15,887 nt of DNA from Gemmobacter sp. (GCA_003509785.1 DOMY01000316.1:20123-36009), one strand, 5' to 3'. Positions 6,744 through 13,893 are shown, counted from the first letter of the stretch. Made by a program: numbers and translations. The notes: a model not told the origin generated them from the letters alone.

Positions 6744-6989
6744 ATGGAAGCTGAAGTCGCACAACTCGCGCTTATGGGCAAATACATCGGCGCCGGTCTG
6801 GCCGCCATCGGTCTCGGCGGTGCTGGTATCGGTGTGGGCAACATCGCCGGTAACTTCCTGGCTGGCGCCCTGCGCAACCCCTCGGCTGCTCCGTCGCAGA
6901 CCGCCAACCTCTTCGTCGGCATCGCCTTTGCCGAAGCTCTGGGCATCTTCTCGTTCCTGATCGCCCTGCTGCTGATGTTCGCCGTCTGA
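6744..6989 (+). CDS. atpE: F0F1 ATP synthase subunit c
   Basis: An 81-residue hairpin of two membrane helices that forms the rotating c-ring. Helix 1 (about 12-38) is glycine-rich (AAIGLGGAGIGVGNIAG). The polar loop has the conserved ALRNPSA (42-48). Helix 2 carries the proton-binding carboxylate Glu64 in GIAFAEALGIF. A strong AAAGGAG site at 6730-6736, seven bases before the ATG, suits the high copy number of this subunit. A stable hairpin follows the gene (7011-7038), which may protect or set off the atpE part of the message. I see no extra sodium-site signature; proton coupling is assumed. Confidence 0.98.
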   Translation: MEAEVAQLALMGKYIGAGLAAIGLGGAGIGVGNIAGNFLAGALRNPSAAPSQTANLFVGIAFAEALGIFSFLIALLLMFAV

Positions 6990-7010
6990 TCCTGACTGCC
7001 TGAGCTTCTC

Positions 7011-7038
7011 GGCCGGTGGGGCATAACGCCCCCCGGCC
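7011..7038 (+). other. stable intercistronic hairpin after atpE
   Basis: GGCCGG (7011-7016), bulged T, GGGGC (7018-7022), loop ATAAC, GCCCC (7028-7032), CCGGCC (7033-7038): 11 GC pairs. No T-run follows, so complete termination is unlikely. It fits a 3'-protecting stem or partial attenuator that raises atpE over the b-type subunits. Confidence 0.7.
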
Positions 7039-7066
7039 AAGTGTTTGACGGACGTGAGGAATCAAC

Positions 7067-7594
7067 ATGGCGACCGAAGCGCATGAAGCGGCGGCGGGTA
7101 GCTCCGCCGGTATGCCGCAGCTCGACATCTCGACCTGGGGCAACCAGATCTTCTGGCTGCTGGTCGCGCTTGTCGTGATCTATTTCGTGCTGTCGCGCGT
7201 GGCCCTGCCCCGGATCGGGGCAGTTCTGGCCGAGCGCAGCGGCACCATTACCAACGACCTGGCTGCAGCCGAAGAGCTGAAGCAGAAGGCGGTCGCCGCA
7301 GAAAAGGCCTATAACGACGCGCTGGCGAAAGCCCGCATCGAGGCGGCCAAGATCGTGGCACAGGCCAAGGCAGAGATCCAAACCGATCTCGACGCCGCAA
7401 CGGCCCGTGCCGATGTGGAAATCTCGGCCAAAACCGCAGAGTCGGAAGCCCGCATCGCGGAAATCCGTGCCAATGCGATGGAAAGCGTGACGGAAGTTGC
7501 GAAAGACACCGCGCTGGAACTGGTTTCCTTCCTGGGTGGCCAGGCCGATGCCGAAACCATCTCGGCGGCGGTTTCCGCCCGGCTGAAAGGATAA
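7067..7594 (+). CDS. atpF': F0F1 ATP synthase subunit b'
   Basis: A 175-residue peripheral-stalk subunit, also called AtpG or AtpX in some genomes. It has a short N-terminal tail, one membrane helix (about residues 27-44, IFWLLVALVVIYFVLSRV) and a long Ala/Glu/Lys-rich coiled coil from about residue 55 to the end. The conserved 'LPRIGAVLAERSGTI' segment follows the membrane helix. Having b' before b in the same operon is characteristic of photosynthetic-type and alphaproteobacterial F0. GAGGA at 7056-7060 precedes the ATG. The stop is only four bases from the atpF start. Confidence 0.95.
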   Translation: MATEAHEAAAGSSAGMPQLDISTWGNQIFWLLVALVVIYFVLSRVALPRIGAVLAERSGTITNDLAAAEELKQKAVAAEKAYNDALAKARIEAAKIVAQAKAEIQTDLDAATARADVEISAKTAESEARIAEIRANAMESVTEVAKDTALELVSFLGGQADAETISAAVSARLKG

Positions 7595-7598
7595 GCCC

Positions 7599-8156
7599 AT
7601 GAACAAGCTGATCCTGATTGCCGCAACCCTGATGGCGAGCCCGGCCCTTGCGGCCACCGGCCCGTTCTTCTCGCTGCGCAACACGAACTTCATCGTGCTG
7701 CTGGCCTTCATCCTGTTCGTCGGTATCCTTTTCTACATGAAGGTTCCGGCGAAGATCGGCGCCATGCTTGATGCCCGCGCGGCAGCAATCAAGGCCGAAC
7801 TGGAAGAGGCCCGCGCCCTGCGCGAAGAAGCCAAGACCATCCTCGCCTCCTACGAGCGCAAGCAGAAGGAGATGATGGAGCAGAGCGAGCGTATCGTTTC
7901 CGGCGCCAAGGAAGCGGCCATGGCCGCTGCCGTGCAGGCGAAGGAAGACCTGAAGGTGTCCATCGCGCGCCGTCTGGCTGCTGCGGAAGAGCGTATCGCC
8001 TCTGCCGAAGCTGCCGCCGTCCGCGAAGTGCGTGAAACGGCTGTGGATGTGGCGATTGCCGCGGCATCCGATGTGCTGGCCCGCCAGATGAGCGCCACGG
8101 CCTCTGCCGCTTCGATCGACGCGGCGATTGCCGAAGTCGGCGCCAAGCTGCACTGA
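7599..8156 (+). CDS. atpF: F0F1 ATP synthase subunit b
   Basis: A 185-residue second b-type stalk subunit. The N-terminus (1-19, MNKLILIAATLMASPALA then A) looks like a cleavable signal peptide, followed by the membrane anchor (about 29-48, TNFIVLLAFILFVGILFYMK) and then a long Ala/Glu/Lys/Arg coiled coil. The motif VPAKIGAMLDARAAAIKAEL after the anchor is typical of b subunits. The AAAGGA site overlaps the atpF' stop, so the two stalk subunits are made together. A terminator directly follows, so the F1 genes must lie elsewhere, the usual split arrangement in this group. Confidence 0.96.
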   Translation: MNKLILIAATLMASPALAATGPFFSLRNTNFIVLLAFILFVGILFYMKVPAKIGAMLDARAAAIKAELEEARALREEAKTILASYERKQKEMMEQSERIVSGAKEAAMAAAVQAKEDLKVSIARRLAAAEERIASAEAAAVREVRETAVDVAIAAASDVLARQMSATASAASIDAAIAEVGAKLH

Positions 8157-8174
8157 GCCTGACACGATTGCAAA

Positions 8175-8209
8175 ACAGGAAAACCCCGGTTTCGGCCGGG
8201 GTTTTCTGT
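8175..8209. terminator. bidirectional terminator between atpF and the GntR gene
   Basis: CCCCGG (8184-8189), loop TTTCGG, CCGGGG (8196-8201), extended by AAAA (8180-8183) with TTTT (8202-8205) and by ACAG (8175-8178) with CTGT (8206-8209). It ends the F0 operon. Read from the other strand it ends the GntR gene, whose stop codon TAA overlaps the stem edge at 8209-8211. Confidence 0.93.
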
Positions 8210-8976
8210 TATCTGGATTTCTCGTGTTCGATGCGCTGACGGGCCACCGCCTCGTTGCGTTCAGACCGGGCCTGTTCTTGCAGCGCCAGCTCGACATAAT
8301 CCATATGAGCCGATACGGCGACGCGTGCAGCGGCGGGATCACGGGCCTGAATGGCCTTGTTGATGGCGCGGTGCTGATCCAGCAACATGTCGCGCGTCAT
8401 GCGATTCTTGAACATCATCATGCGGTTATAGAAGACGCCCTGCCGCAGCAGATCGAACATCGACCGCATCATGTGCAGCATGACGACGTTATGGCTCGCC
8501 TCGATGATGGCCATGTGGAACTGGGCATCCAGCGCCGCCTCGTCTGCCGGATTGCGCTTCTGATGCGCGGATTCCATCTTGGCGAAGATCGTGGCGATCA
8601 CCTCCAGATCGGTATCCGACCCCAGGCGCGCGGCGCGTTCGGCAGCCAGACTTTCCAGATCGCGGCGAAAATCGAGATAATCATACACCGCCTCGTCATG
8701 CGCGGCGAAGAGTTCGATCAGCGCCGGGGAAAAGGCCGAACCCAGCACCTCGGCGATGAACACGCCCGATCCCGGGCGGCTGTCGACAAGGCCCTTTTGT
8801 TCCAGTGATTCAAGGGCTTCGCGCAAGGATGGGCGTGAAACGCCCATACGTTCGGCCAGATCGCGTTCGGCAGGCAAACGCTCTCCTGGCCGCAGGATGC
8901 CCCGCAGGATCAAGAGTTCGATCTGTTTTGACACACTTTGTGCCAGTTTTTCGGCCGTCACTTTTTCGAAAGGCAT
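8209..8976 (-). CDS. GntR-family regulator, FadR/PdhR (FCD) subfamily
   Basis: A 255-residue regulator. Residues 10-75 form the GntR winged helix (SVSKQIELLILRGILRPGER, LPAERDLAERMGVSRPSLREALESLEQKGLV and the wing SRPGSGVFI). Residues about 99-230 form an all-helical FCD effector domain with the usual metal/ligand set Asp106, His154, His202 and His224. This class typically senses carboxylates such as pyruvate or lactate; the ligand here is unknown. I chose ATG 8976 (MPFEKVTAEKLAQ) over an upstream TTG at 9012 because that extension would run across the operator and lacks family similarity; GAGGGG precedes the ATG. No metabolic gene accompanies it. A palindrome in its promoter (8993-9011) suggests autoregulation. 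Confidence 0.93.
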   Translation of the reverse strand: MPFEKVTAEKLAQSVSKQIELLILRGILRPGERLPAERDLAERMGVSRPSLREALESLEQKGLVDSRPGSGVFIAEVLGSAFSPALIELFAAHDEAVYDYLDFRRDLESLAAERAARLGSDTDLEVIATIFAKMESAHQKRNPADEAALDAQFHMAIIEASHNVVMLHMMRSMFDLLRQGVFYNRMMMFKNRMTRDMLLDQHRAINKAIQARDPAAARVAVSAHMDYVELALQEQARSERNEAVARQRIEHEKSR

Positions 8977-8992
8977 GGTCCCCTCGCCTGAG

Positions 8993-9011
8993 TGGTCAAG
9001 AATTATGACCA
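8993..9011. promoter_or_regulatory. GntR-type palindromic operator
   Basis: TGGTC (8993-8997), nine bases, GACCA (9007-9011): a perfect inverted repeat 17 bases upstream of the GntR start and covering the predicted -10 box. FadR/PdhR/LldR-type regulators bind TGGT...ACCA sites, though usually with a shorter centre. Autoregulation is inferred. Confidence 0.65.
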
Positions 9012-9028
9012 ACAGCAGGTTTCAGCAA
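9000..9028 (-). promoter_or_regulatory. predicted promoter of the GntR gene
   Basis: On the minus strand: TTGCTG (complement of 9023-9028), 17-base spacer, TAATTC (complement of 9000-9005). The -10 box lies inside the TGGTC-N9-GACCA palindrome. Confidence 0.5.
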
Positions 9029-9034
9029 CAGGAA

Positions 9035-9058
9035 AGGGGCGCGCTTTCGCACGCCCCT
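9035..9058 (-). terminator. terminator-like hairpin after the OmpA-domain lipoprotein gene
   Basis: On the minus strand: AGGGGCG, one mismatch, a short GC extension around a GAAA loop, then CGCCCCT, followed by TTTCC. It lies 40 bases downstream of the lipoprotein stop and just before the GntR promoter. The T-run is short. Confidence 0.7.
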
Positions 9059-9097
9059 GTCAGAAAACCATACCTGTCACAAAGCCATGAAGGCCGA

Positions 9098-9745
9098 TCA
9101 GTTCGGGATGATGGTGATTTCGACCCGGCGGTTCTGCGCGCGGCCATCCGGCGTCGCATTGGAGGCGATGGGCTGGTTGTAGCCCCGGCCATAGGCCGCC
9201 ACACGGGCCGATTGCACCCCGCCCGACACCAGAACGCTGGCAACGGATTGCGCGCGGCGTTCCGACAGATCCTGGTTGTAGGCGGCAGAGCCGGTATTGT
9301 CGGTATGGCCCACCACCTGCACCCGGCTGGCCGGATAGCGCACGAGGTTTGCCGCCACGGCGCGCAGATCGCCCTGCAGATCGGGGCGCAGGCTGGCGCT
9401 GTCGGTGGCGAACAGGATGTCCTGCGGCATCGTCAGCACAAGCGCATTGCCGGTATTGGTGATCTGGGTGTTCGGGCTCATCTGGGCGCGCAGTTCGGCG
9501 GCCTGCCGGTCCAGCGAATTGCCGATGGCGCCACCCACTGCGGCGCCGGCTGCGGCACCGATCACGGCCTTGGCCAGACGGTCATCCCCACCCGAGGCTG
9601 CCCCCGCCACGCCGCCGACAATGGCGCCGAAGGTGGCCGCGCCCTTGGCACGGGCATTCGGGTCTTCATACTGATAGGGATCAACGCAGCCTGCCAGCAC
9701 GGCAAAGCCTGCGACGCCGAGAAGGAGGGAGGGCTTCAGGATCAT
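9098..9745 (-). CDS. OmpA-family lipoprotein with glycine-zipper domain
   Basis: A 215-residue outer-membrane lipoprotein. The signal peptide ends in the lipobox LAGC with Cys20 as the lipidated residue. Residues about 38-78 are a glycine-zipper region (GAIVGGVAGAASGG and IGAAAGAAVGGAIGNSLDRQ) of the YMGG/Rick_17kDa type. Residues 100-215 form an OmpA-like peptidoglycan-binding domain: ILFATDSASL, then VVGHTDNTG with Asp149, and LSERRAQSV with Arg164. These are the spacing-conserved Asp and Arg that contact diaminopimelate in OmpA-type domains. It probably tethers the outer membrane to peptidoglycan, like Pal/YiaD proteins. AGAGG lies shortly upstream of the ATG. A palindrome (9766-9780) lies in the leader. 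Confidence 0.94.
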   Translation of the reverse strand: MILKPSLLLGVAGFAVLAGCVDPYQYEDPNARAKGAATFGAIVGGVAGAASGGDDRLAKAVIGAAAGAAVGGAIGNSLDRQAAELRAQMSPNTQITNTGNALVLTMPQDILFATDSASLRPDLQGDLRAVAANLVRYPASRVQVVGHTDNTGSAAYNQDLSERRAQSVASVLVSGGVQSARVAAYGRGYNQPIASNATPDGRAQNRRVEITIIPN

Positions 9746-9765
9746 GATTTGGCCTCTTGCATGGT

Positions 9766-9780
9766 CACCCCCGCGGGGTG
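9766..9780. other. palindrome in the leader of the OmpA-domain gene
   Basis: CACCCC (9766-9771), CGC, GGGGTG (9775-9780): a perfect 6-bp inverted repeat 21 bases before the start codon, downstream of the likely -10 box. It could be an mRNA hairpin or an operator; no binding family is obvious. Confidence 0.45.
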
Positions 9781-9789
9781 TCGCCGCAG

Positions 9790-9817
9790 GTTATATCAAC
9801 AACGCGCCAGACCGGAA
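9790..9817 (-). promoter_or_regulatory. possible promoter of the OmpA-domain lipoprotein gene
   Basis: On the minus strand a good -10 box, TATAAC (complement of 9790-9795), is preceded 16 bases upstream by a poor -35, TTCCGG (complement of 9812-9817). It sits in the 104-base gap after the alkyltransferase gene, consistent with independent transcription. Confidence 0.4.
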
Positions 9818-9849
9818 ATCGTTGCATGGAACCGCGCGAAAATTTGCCA

Positions 9850-10713
9850 TCACGTTCCCGTGGCATCCAGACGCGCCGATTCCCATGCCAGCATGGCGCG
9901 TTTGACCGGCAGCCCCCAGTGATAGCCGCCCAGGCCCCCGGATTTGCGCAGCGCCCGGTGGCAGGGAATCAGAAGGCTCACCGGGTTGCGTCCCACCGCG
10001 GTGCCCACCGCCCGCACCGCCGCCGGATGGCCGATGACGCGGGCGATATCGGAATAGGTGGTGACATGGCCGGATGGGATGGACAGCAGCGCCTCCCACA
10101 CTTTGATCTGGAACGGGGCGCCGATCAGATAGAGCGGCGCTGCCCCCTCCCCCGCGCCGAGGGCGGCCTGAACCCAGGGGCGCAGCGCCGCCGGGTTTTC
10201 GATGAATTCCGCCTTTGGCCAGCGCGACCGCAGATCCTGCATCACCTGCGCCTCGGGCTGTTCGGCAGCAAATCCCATGCCACAGATGCCGCGTTCGGTG
10301 CCCATGACCAGCGCCGGGCCGAACGGGCTTTCGAACCAGCCCCAGAGGATGGTCAGACCCGCGCCCGCGCGGGCATATTCGCCCGGCGTCATCGCCTCCC
10401 AGCGCAGGAACAGATCATGCAGCCGCCCGCCGCCCGAGAGCCCGGTGGCCAGCGAGGTTTCCAGCACCGAATGACGGTCCGCCAGCAGGCGTTTCGCATG
10501 GTCCAGCGTCAGATACTGCTGATAGCGCTTCGGGCTGACGCCAACCCAATGTGAAAACACCCGCTGGAAATGGGCCGTGCTCATCCCCATCCGGTCTGCC
10601 AGCGCATCGAGGGTCAGGCCCGGCCCGCCCGCGTCGATCTCGGCCAGGGCGCGGGCGATCATGCGGTAGTGATAGGCGGTATCTTCGGCAAGGCGGGGAT
10701 CGGCTGCGGTCAT
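9850..10713 (-). CDS. AraC-type HTH / methylated-DNA-protein cysteine methyltransferase fusion (Ada-like)
   Basis: A 287-residue, two-part protein. Residues about 14-118 are an AraC-type DNA-binding domain (LTLDALADRMGMSTAHFQRVF, then the second helix-turn-helix ending MTPGEYARAG). Residues about 121-279 are an O6-alkylguanine-DNA alkyltransferase with acceptor Cys251 in LIPCHRAL, the arginine-finger segment AAVRAVGTAVGRNP (Arg234, Asn243) and FQIKVWEAL. It takes alkyl groups from O6-guanine onto the cysteine in a suicide reaction. The N-terminal zinc/phosphotriester domain of E. coli Ada is missing, so the Ada-type activation switch is not available. I chose ATG 10713 because AAAGGAG (complement of 10720-10726) lies six bases upstream. 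It is divergent from nth, another repair gene. Confidence 0.94.
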   Translation of the reverse strand: MTAADPRLAEDTAYHYRMIARALAEIDAGGPGLTLDALADRMGMSTAHFQRVFSHWVGVSPKRYQQYLTLDHAKRLLADRHSVLETSLATGLSGGGRLHDLFLRWEAMTPGEYARAGAGLTILWGWFESPFGPALVMGTERGICGMGFAAEQPEAQVMQDLRSRWPKAEFIENPAALRPWVQAALGAGEGAAPLYLIGAPFQIKVWEALLSIPSGHVTTYSDIARVIGHPAAVRAVGTAVGRNPVSLLIPCHRALRKSGGLGGYHWGLPVKRAMLAWESARLDATGT

Positions 10714-10829
10714 GGCGGGCTCCTTTCTGCCAGAATAGGTGGCAAATTCACGCGGCGCGACCCGGAAGCTGCGGCTTTGCTTGCGCGCGGGCGCGGGCTT
10801 TGGCAAGAGGCGGGAGCAAGAGGCAGGGC

Positions 10830-11474
10830 ATGGCGCGGCAACTCGGTTATCATACGATCCACCAGATCTTCACCCGGTTTCAGGCAAAAGAGCCGGAACC
10901 GCAGGGCGAATTGCATCATGTGAATGCCTATACCCTGCTGGTGGCCGTCGCGCTGAGCGCGCAGGCCACCGATGCCGGGGTGAACAAGGCCACCCGCCCG
11001 CTGTTCGCCACGGTAGATACGCCGCAGAAGATGCTGGATCTGGGGCTGGAGGGGCTGACCGAGGTGATCAAGACCATCGGCTTGTTCCGCCAGAAGGCGA
11101 AGAACGTCATCCGCCTGTCAGAGATTCTGGTGAACGACTATGGCGGCGCAGTGCCCTCCAGCCGGGCGGCGCTGCAATCGCTGCCGGGTGTGGGGCGCAA
11201 GACGGCGAATGTGGTGCTGAACATGTGGTGGCACATCCCGGCGCAGGCGGTGGATACCCATATCTTCCGCTTTGGCAACCGCACCGGCGTCTGCCCGGGC
11301 AAGGATGTGGAAACGGTAGAACGCGCCATCGAAGACCATATCCCCGCCGAATTCCAGCAGCACGCGCATCACTGGATGATCCTGCACGGGCGCTATATCT
11401 GCACGGCCCGCAAACCCCGCTGCGCGGATTGCCTGATCCGCGACCTTTGCCCCTTTGAGGAAAAGACCGAATGA
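10830..11474 (+). CDS. nth: endonuclease III (DNA glycosylase/AP lyase)
   Basis: A 214-residue base-excision repair enzyme that removes oxidised pyrimidines and cuts at abasic sites. The helix-hairpin-helix and catalytic lysine are in LPGVGRKTANVV (118-129, Lys124). The catalytic aspartate is Asp142 in VDTHIFR. The C-terminal 4Fe-4S cluster ligands are Cys191-X6-Cys198-X2-Cys201-X5-Cys207, the spacing of the E. coli enzyme. I chose ATG 10830 (MARQLGYHTIHQIF), with AGAGG at 10819-10823; the open frame further upstream runs into the divergent gene. The stop overlaps the start of the kinase gene (ATGA, 11471-11474). The divergent neighbour repairs alkylated guanine, so repair genes cluster here. 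Confidence 0.97.
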   Translation: MARQLGYHTIHQIFTRFQAKEPEPQGELHHVNAYTLLVAVALSAQATDAGVNKATRPLFATVDTPQKMLDLGLEGLTEVIKTIGLFRQKAKNVIRLSEILVNDYGGAVPSSRAALQSLPGVGRKTANVVLNMWWHIPAQAVDTHIFRFGNRTGVCPGKDVETVERAIEDHIPAEFQQHAHHWMILHGRYICTARKPRCADCLIRDLCPFEEKTE

Positions 11475-12454
11475 AGAAATACGAAGTGGTGGGCATCGGC
11501 AATGCCATCGTTGATGTCTTTGCCCAGGCTGACGAATCCTTTCTGGAGCTGATGGGAATCGAGAAGGGCATCATGCAGCTGGTCGAGCGCGAGCGGGGCG
11601 AGCTGCTTTATGCTGCGATGCGCGACCGGGTGCAGGCGCCGGGGGGTTCGGTGGCCAATACGCTGGCGGGCCTGGGCAATCTGGGTCTGAAGACCGCCTT
11701 CATCGGCCGGGTGCATGATGATGCTCTGGGGCGGTTCTACGCCCGCAGCATGGATGAACAGGGCACCGATTTCGTCAACCCGCCGGTGCCAGGGGGCGAG
11801 CTGCCCACCTCGCGGTCGATGATCTTCGTTTCGCCCGATGGCGAGCGGTCGATGAACACCTATCTGGGGATTTCCTCGGAACTGGGGCCGGAAGATGTGG
11901 CGCCCGAGGTGGCCTCGGATGCGGCAATCCTGTTTCTGGAGGGCTATCTGTACGACAAGCCGAAGGGCAAGCAGGCCTTCGAACGCGCGGCGAAACTGTG
12001 CCAGCAGGCCGGTGGCCGCGCGGGGATCGCGCTTTCGGATCCGTTCTGCGCCGACCGGCACCGCAGCGATTTCCGCCGCATGGTCAAGGAACTGGATTAT
12101 GTGATCGGCAACCAGCACGAATGGGAAAGCCTGTATCAATGCGGGCTGGACGATGCGCTGGCGCAGGCGGCGCAGGAGGCGCGGCTGGTGGTCTGCACCC
12201 GGTCCGGCGAAGAGGTGATCCTGCTGCGCGGGGATGAACGCGCCGTGGTGCCGGTACGCCGGGTGGTGCCGGTGGATGCCACAGGCGCGGGCGATCAGTT
12301 CGCGGCAGGCTTCATCTATGGCATGGCCACCGGCCAGAGCCTGGAGATCGCGGGCCGCATGGGCTGTGTTGCCGCCGCCGAGGTCATCAGCCATTTCGGC
12401 GCCCGGCCGGAAACCGAGCTGAAGCGGCTGTTCCGCGCCGAAGGTCTGATCTGA
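11471..12454 (+). CDS. PfkB-family carbohydrate/adenosine kinase
   Basis: A 327-residue ribokinase-fold kinase. The first PfkB signature region is APGGSVANTLAGLGNLGL (56-73). The second is VDATGAGDQFAAGF (268-281), in which Asp275 is the catalytic base and GAGD forms the anion hole. The N-terminus KKYEVVGIGNAIVDVFAQADESFL and GGSVANT resemble alphaproteobacterial proteins annotated as adenosine kinase or generic sugar kinase; I cannot tell the substrate. It phosphorylates an alcohol group with ATP in the cytoplasm. The start overlaps the nth stop, with GAGG at 11457-11460 inside nth, so translation is coupled although the functions are unrelated. A large composite hairpin repeat follows. Confidence 0.92.
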   Translation: MKKYEVVGIGNAIVDVFAQADESFLELMGIEKGIMQLVERERGELLYAAMRDRVQAPGGSVANTLAGLGNLGLKTAFIGRVHDDALGRFYARSMDEQGTDFVNPPVPGGELPTSRSMIFVSPDGERSMNTYLGISSELGPEDVAPEVASDAAILFLEGYLYDKPKGKQAFERAAKLCQQAGGRAGIALSDPFCADRHRSDFRRMVKELDYVIGNQHEWESLYQCGLDDALAQAAQEARLVVCTRSGEEVILLRGDERAVVPVRRVVPVDATGAGDQFAAGFIYGMATGQSLEIAGRMGCVAAAEVISHFGARPETELKRLFRAEGLI

Positions 12455-12466
12455 CGCGATAAAGAA

Positions 12467-12591
12467 GGGGGCTCCGCCCCCGCCCTCCGGGCTCCCCCGG
12501 GGTATTTGGACCAAGAGGAAGACATGGCCTTTCCTCTTGGCAAAAATACCCTGGGGGTGAGCGCGGCACGCGCGAGGGGGCAAGGCCCCCT
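12467..12591. repeat. symmetrical multi-hairpin intergenic repeat (REP-like)
   Basis: Between convergent genes. Outer hairpin: GGGGGC-TCC-GCCCCC (12467-12481). Next: GCCC-TCC-GGGC (12482-12492). Central inverted repeat: arms 12492-12520 and 12531-12561, with CCAAGAGGAA (12511-12520) pairing to TTCCTCTTGG (12531-12540) and GGGTATTT (12500-12507) to AAATACCC (12544-12551), loop 12521-12530. Mirror side: GCGCG-GCA-CGCGC (12561-12573) and AGGGGGC-AAG-GCCCCCT (12575-12591). The whole is a nested, nearly symmetrical set. I recall similar GGGTATTT/CCAAGA elements after genes in Rhodobacteraceae. It may terminate or stabilise both messages. Confidence 0.85.
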
Positions 12592-12615
12592 GCCCGGCCT
12601 GTGCGCTGCCTGCCC

Positions 12616-13893
12616 TCAGCCGTTTTCGCGCAGGATGCTGCCCGCAAGATAGAGCGAGCCGCAGATCAGCACCCGCGCGGCAGGCTGGGCCGTGGCGATA
12701 TCGGTCAGCGCCTGTGCGACAGAGGGCGCGATATGGGCCGCGATCCCGGCCTGGGCGGCGGCGGCGGCGGTGGTTTCCGCCGGGAGTGTATTTGCCTCGC
12801 CCGGGATCGACACCGCATGAAGGGCGGCCAGATGCGGGGCCAGCGGGCGCAGATAGCCGGTGATATCCTTGGTGTTCAACATGCCGCAGATGGCATGGGT
12901 GGGGCGCGGCGGCATCTGCGCCAGTGTGGCGGCGATGGCCGCCCCGCCTGCCGGATTATGGCCGCCATCCAGCCACAGCTCGACCCCCGGCGCGGCATCG
13001 ACCAGCGGGCCGTATTTCAGTCGCTGCATCCGGGCGGGCCAGAAGGCGCGGGTGACGGCGGCCTCGCAGGCGGCATCATCGGCGCCCAGATGGCGCAGCG
13101 CGGCCAGTGCGGCGCCTGCATTCTGGATCTGATGCGGGCCGGGCAGATTGGGCAGCGGCAGATCCAGCAGGCCGGTTTCATCCTGATAGATCAGCCGCCC
13201 GCGTTCGGTGCCGACATGCCAGTGCTGACCATAGGCCAGCAGCGGGGCGCCCAGACGGGCGGCGCGGGCCTCGATCACCGCGAGCCCCGCATCTTCTTGC
13301 GGGCCCACCACACAGGGCACGCCGCGTTTGAGGATGCCCGCCTTTTCGCCTGCGATTTCGGCCAGAGTTTCGCCCAGATATTGCTGATGGTCGATGGAGA
13401 CCGGGGTGATGATCGTCAGCGCCGGGCGATCCACCACATTGGTGGCATCGAGCCTGCCACCCAGGCCCACCTCCAGTAGCGTATAATCGGCGGGGATGCG
13501 GGCGAAGGCCAGCAGGGCGGCGCAGGTGGTGATTTCGAAGAAGGTGATTTCTTCGCCACCATTGGCGGTCACACATTCATCCAGCAGCTGCGCCAGCGCC
13601 TCTTCCGAGATCAGCGCGCCCGCCAGCCGGATGCGTTCGTGAAACCAGGCCAGATGCGGCGAGGTATAGGCATGGACGCGCTTGCCCTGCTGTTCCAGCC
13701 CGGCGCGGATCATGGCCTGAGTGCTGCCTTTGCCATTGGTGCCTGCGATATGGATCACCGGCGGCAGGCGGCCTTCGGGATGGCCAAGCGCCGCCAGCAT
13801 CCGCTGCACCCTGTCCAGCGTCAGGTCGATGATCTTGGGATGGAACGCCATCATCCGCTGGAGCATGGCGTCAGAGCGGGTGGTATCGGTCAT
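12616..13893 (-). CDS. folC: bifunctional folylpolyglutamate synthase/dihydrofolate synthase
   Basis: A 425-residue Mur-ligase-type enzyme that adds glutamate to dihydropteroate and to folates, using ATP in the cytoplasm. The P-loop is HIAGTNGKGST (48-58). Other marks are YTSPHLAWFHERIRL (76-90), EVGLGGRLDATN (141-152), the VSIDHQQYLGETLAEIAGEKAGI segment (165-187) and the C-terminal domain LDGGHNPAG. I chose the ATG at 13893 (MTDTTRSDAML), where folate synthase similarity begins. A further ATG at 13938 would add 15 residues directly behind an 11-bp hairpin. Neither start has a strong Shine-Dalgarno site. It lies 91 bases after accD and is probably co-transcribed with it, a common pairing in proteobacteria. 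Confidence 0.95.
   Translation of the reverse strand: MTDTTRSDAMLQRMMAFHPKIIDLTLDRVQRMLAALGHPEGRLPPVIHIAGTNGKGSTQAMIRAGLEQQGKRVHAYTSPHLAWFHERIRLAGALISEEALAQLLDECVTANGGEEITFFEITTCAALLAFARIPADYTLLEVGLGGRLDATNVVDRPALTIITPVSIDHQQYLGETLAEIAGEKAGILKRGVPCVVGPQEDAGLAVIEARAARLGAPLLAYGQHWHVGTERGRLIYQDETGLLDLPLPNLPGPHQIQNAGAALAALRHLGADDAACEAAVTRAFWPARMQRLKYGPLVDAAPGVELWLDGGHNPAGGAAIAATLAQMPPRPTHAICGMLNTKDITGYLRPLAPHLAALHAVSIPGEANTLPAETTAAAAAQAGIAAHIAPSVAQALTDIATAQPAARVLICGSLYLAGSILRENG

Noticed and set aside
5732..7711. Long open frame of 659 codons on the minus strand across the F0 operon
   Set aside because: It is antisense to five unmistakable atp genes. High GC at third codon positions keeps stop codons rare in this frame, and the translation is His/Arg/Gly-rich without domain features.
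5559..8156. A novel membrane complex operon
   Set aside because: Gene order, the Arg196 and Glu64 active residues and b'/b duplication identify an ordinary alphaproteobacterial F0 operon.
10714..10806. Upstream start for the AraC/alkyltransferase fusion
   Set aside because: The extension is Arg/Pro-rich and unlike the family; AAAGGAG sits six bases before ATG 10713.
12467..12481. GGGGGC-TCC-GCCCCC as a simple intrinsic terminator of the kinase gene
   Set aside because: No T-run follows; it is better explained as one arm of the composite repeat.
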